Shown here piece by piece: positions 6,194 to 8,076 of a DNA stretch of 8,076 nt. A program made the position numbers and the translations under genes. The notes below the pieces were generated by a model. That model saw nothing but the letters and a program-made list of their open reading frames with translations. It made no database searches and was not told the origin of the DNA. Position 1 is the stretch's first letter. Each line of letters opens with the position of its first letter. The stretch is from Clostridiales bacterium UBA1316 (GTDB lineage: Bacteria; Bacillota; Clostridia; Oscillospirales; Oscillospiraceae), in the NCBI GenBank assembly GCA_002307055.1, contig DBTM01000076.1, positions 1 to 8,076 on the forward strand. The letters run 5' to 3'.

Positions 6194-8076
6194 ATGGATT
6201 TTAACGCCGGGCAATTTGATGTCGCGGTGATTGGGGCGGGTCATGCCGGGATTGAAGCGGCGCTCGCTTCGGCGCGCCTCGGCTTGGCAACGGTTTGCTT
6301 TACGATCAATCTTGACGCCGTCGGTAATATGCCGTGCAATCCCGCTATCGGCGGGACCGGCAAGGGGCATCTTGTGCGCGAGCTCGACGCGCTCGGCGGC
6401 GAGATGGCGAAAGCCGCCGACAAAACATGCATTCAATACCGGCTTTTAAACCGCGGGAAAGGACCTGCCGTCCATTCCCTGCGCGCCCAGGCCGACAGGC
6501 GCGAATACCAGAAGCTCATGAAGCACACCCTGGAATTGCAGGAAAATTTGTGCCTCAAGCAGGCTGAAATTATAGAAATCGGCGTTGAAAACGGCGCTGT
6601 CTCGAACTCCGCAGAGGCGAGAGCCTCTGTGGAGAACTTCACAGAGGCTCTCGCCTCTGTGAAGTATGTGAAAACGCAGACCGGCGCAATATATAAGGTA
6701 AAGGCGGCTGTTATCTGCTCGGGGACGTATCTGGCCGGGCGGACAATCGTCGGCGAAGCCATCCGCGAGGGCGGGCCGGACGGTATGTTTGCCGCCATGC
6801 AGCTCGGCGGGTGCCTGACGGCGCTTGGCCTCGATATGCGCCGCTTCAAAACAGGCACACCGCCCAGAATAAACGCCCGCAGCGTCGATTTTTCAAAGAT
6901 GGAGCTGCAGCCGGGGGACGAGCAGCCGATCCCCTTTTCTTTTGAGACCGAGCTGCCCGTTGAAAACCGCGCCGTCTGTTATCTGACCTATACAAATGAA
7001 GCAACGCACGCGGTCATCCGCGAAAATCTCCACCGCAGCCCGCTCTATTCGGGCATCATTGAGGGTGTCGGACCGCGATATTGCCCGTCGATTGAAAGCA
7101 AGGTCGTGCTTTTTGCGGACAAAAAGCGGCATCAGCTGTTTATCGAGCCGATGGGCCTCGGAACGGAGGAGCTCTATGTGCAGGGCTTTTCGTCCTCGCT
7201 GCCGGAGGAGGTGCAGCTCAAAATGCTGCATACAATTCCGGGGCTTGAGCACGCCGAAATGATGCGCTGCGCTTACGCGATTGAATATGACTGCATCAAT
7301 CCGACGGAGCTCCTGCCGACTTTAGAAACCAAAAAAATCAAGGGCTTATACGGCGCCGGTCAGTTCAACGGCTCCTCGGGCTACGAGGAAGCAGCCGTTC
7401 AGGGGTTTGTTGCCGGCGTCAACGCCGCGCTTAAGCTCAAGGGTGAAGAGCCCATGATCATCCGGCGCGACCAGGGGTATATCGGCACGCTCATAGACGA
7501 CCTTGTGACCAAGGGCACCAACGAGCCGTACCGCGTGATGACCTCGCGTTCGGAATACCGGCTGTATCACCGTCAGGACAACGCCGACATCCGGCTGAGT
7601 GCTGTCGGCCATCGGATCGGCCTTGTTTCCGACGCGCGTCACCAGAAGGTCCTTGAAAAATACGAGGCTGTGGACCGCGAGATCAAGCGGCTGGAGAACA
7701 CTTTTATCGCGCCGTCGCCTGAGCTCATTGCTATGCTGGAGTCCAGCGGCACAACGGCCCCGCCGTCCGGCGTGAGTCTGGCTTCCCTGCTCCGCCGCCC
7801 GCAGCTGGACTATCAGAGCCTCACGCCCTTCGACCCGAAGCGGCCCGAATTGCCCGCCGCCGTCACCGAGCAGGCGGAGATCTCCATTAAATATGACGGT
7901 TATATCAAACGCCAGACGCGCCAGGTTGAGGACGCCAAGCGCATGGAGGCCGTCAGGCTGCCCGACGATATCAAATATGACGACCTGCAGGGTCTTCGCC
8001 TGGAAGCCCGCCAGAAGCTCGGAAAGATCAGGCCCTTAAATCTCGGCCAAGCCTCCCGCATCTCCGGCGTCTCCCC
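6194..8076 (+). CDS. mnmG: tRNA uridine-5-carboxymethylaminomethyl(34) synthesis enzyme MnmG (cut by right edge)
   Basis: MnmG (GidA) is the FAD- and NADH-dependent partner of MnmE in modifying wobble U34. The window shows 627 codons; the family ending (QASRISGVS at about 617-625 here) normally lies some 20-30 residues from the C-terminus, so little is missing. Seen: the FAD dinucleotide-binding motif GAGHAGIEAA at 14-23; MPCNPAIGGTGKGHL at 46-60 with the conserved Cys48; FKTGTPPRI at 218-226; GPRYCPSIE at 293-301 with the second conserved Cys297; GLYGAGQFNGSSGYEEAAVQG at 384-404; and TKGTNEPYRVMTSRSEYRL at 439-457. The ATG at 6194 follows AGGAGG by 8 nt. Oddity: residues 137-156 are a 20-residue insertion, made of two decapeptide repeats, that the B. 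subtilis and E. coli proteins lack (recalled alignment). The reading frame stays open through it, so the gene looks functional. Confidence 0.97.
   Translation, partial: MDFNAGQFDVAVIGAGHAGIEAALASARLGLATVCFTINLDAVGNMPCNPAIGGTGKGHLVRELDALGGEMAKAADKTCIQYRLLNRGKGPAVHSLRAQADRREYQKLMKHTLELQENLCLKQAEIIEIGVENGAVSNSAEARASVENFTEALASVKYVKTQTGAIYKVKAAVICSGTYLAGRTIVGEAIREGGPDGMFAAMQLGGCLTALGLDMRRFKTGTPPRINARSVDFSKMELQPGDEQPIPFSFETELPVENRAVCYLTYTNEATHAVIRENLHRSPLYSGIIEGVGPRYCPSIESKVVLFADKKRHQLFIEPMGLGTEELYVQGFSSSLPEEVQLKMLHTIPGLEHAEMMRCAYAIEYDCINPTELLPTLETKKIKGLYGAGQFNGSSGYEEAAVQGFVAGVNAALKLKGEEPMIIRRDQGYIGTLIDDLVTKGTNEPYRVMTSRSEYRLYHRQDNADIRLSAVGHRIGLVSDARHQKVLEKYEAVDREIKRLENTFIAPSPELIAMLESSGTTAPPSGVSLASLLRRPQLDYQSLTPFDPKRPELPAAVTEQAEISIKYDGYIKRQTRQVEDAKRMEAVRLPDDIKYDDLQGLRLEARQKLGKIRPLNLGQASRISGVS
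6602..6665 (+). repeat. In-frame tandem palindromic insertion within mnmG
   Basis: Two 28-nt palindromes lie in tandem with a 30-bp period. The left one (6607-6634) has 12-nt arms with one G-U pair and a GAGA loop. The right one (6637-6664) has perfect 12-bp arms (CTTCACAGAGGC and its complement) around a TCTC loop. Because the loops are also complementary, the two units form a larger palindrome: CAGAGGCGAGAGCCTCTG (6612-6629) is the exact reverse complement of 6642-6659, and 6606-6634 against 6637-6665 pairs at 28 of 29 positions if two G-U pairs are counted. It encodes NSAEARASVE then NFTEALASVK (residues 138-147 and 148-157). Against recalled MnmG sequences this is an extra 60 bp between the strands ending ENGAV and starting KYVKTQTG. 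Confidence 0.85.

Noticed and set aside
6607..6664. Two-repeat CRISPR-like array
   Set aside because: The units are back-to-back palindromes with a 2-nt gap instead of 30-nt-class unique spacers, lie inside a conserved gene, and no cas gene is present.
6433..6858. 141-residue minus-strand open frame across the mnmG palindrome
   Set aside because: It stays open partly because the palindrome reads similarly on both strands; the MnmG protein on the plus strand is clearly the real product.

Overview
The window comes from the chromosome of a low-to-mid-GC Firmicute. It is most likely a Clostridia member of the Oscillospirales type; this rests on gene content, strong AGGAGG ribosome-binding sites and protein resemblance, and no search was run. 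Five complete genes and two genes cut by the window edges fill almost all of it. Every gene belongs to a familiar housekeeping family.

Layout: on the minus strand, reading from right to left, are glyS (4577-5977, glycyl-tRNA synthetase), the two halves of a split transketolase (3526-4509 and 2550-3533, overlapping by 8 nt), mnmE (1032-2402, tRNA wobble-uridine GTPase) and the first 287 codons of ppdK (1-862, pyruvate phosphate dikinase). On the plus strand, divergent from glyS, is mnmG (from 6194, running off the right edge), the FAD-binding partner of MnmE. The longest gene-free stretch is the 216-nt divergent promoter region between glyS and mnmG.

Genes together: MnmE and MnmG form one enzyme that modifies U34 of tRNAs. 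Their genes are often neighbours, but here they lie about 3.8 kb apart on opposite strands, with glyS and the transketolase pair between them. The transketolase pair serves the non-oxidative pentose phosphate pathway, PPDK serves pyruvate/PEP interconversion, and GlyRS charges tRNA-Gly. Good sigma70/sigmaA-type promoters can be read upstream of glyS (consensus -35 and -10, 16-bp spacer), mnmG (17-bp spacer) and ppdK (17-bp spacer, extended -10). No convincing promoter was found before the transketolase pair or mnmE, so glyS, both transketolase genes and mnmE may be co-transcribed.

Most unusual items: (1) a 60-bp in-frame insertion inside mnmG made of two tandem palindromes with a 30-bp period. 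It encodes a duplicated decapeptide and forms a nearly perfect larger palindrome, reminiscent in principle of protein-invading palindromic elements. (2) A roughly 105-bp inverted-repeat element between the transketolase C gene and mnmE, bearing the TGTCATTCTGAG-type end seen in dispersed intergenic repeats. (3) An alanine-rich, repeat-encoded C-terminal tail on the transketolase N subunit. (4) Inverted repeats around the mnmG and ppdK promoters that could be operators or leader structures. No mobile-element genes, CRISPR array, tRNA or rRNA were seen.
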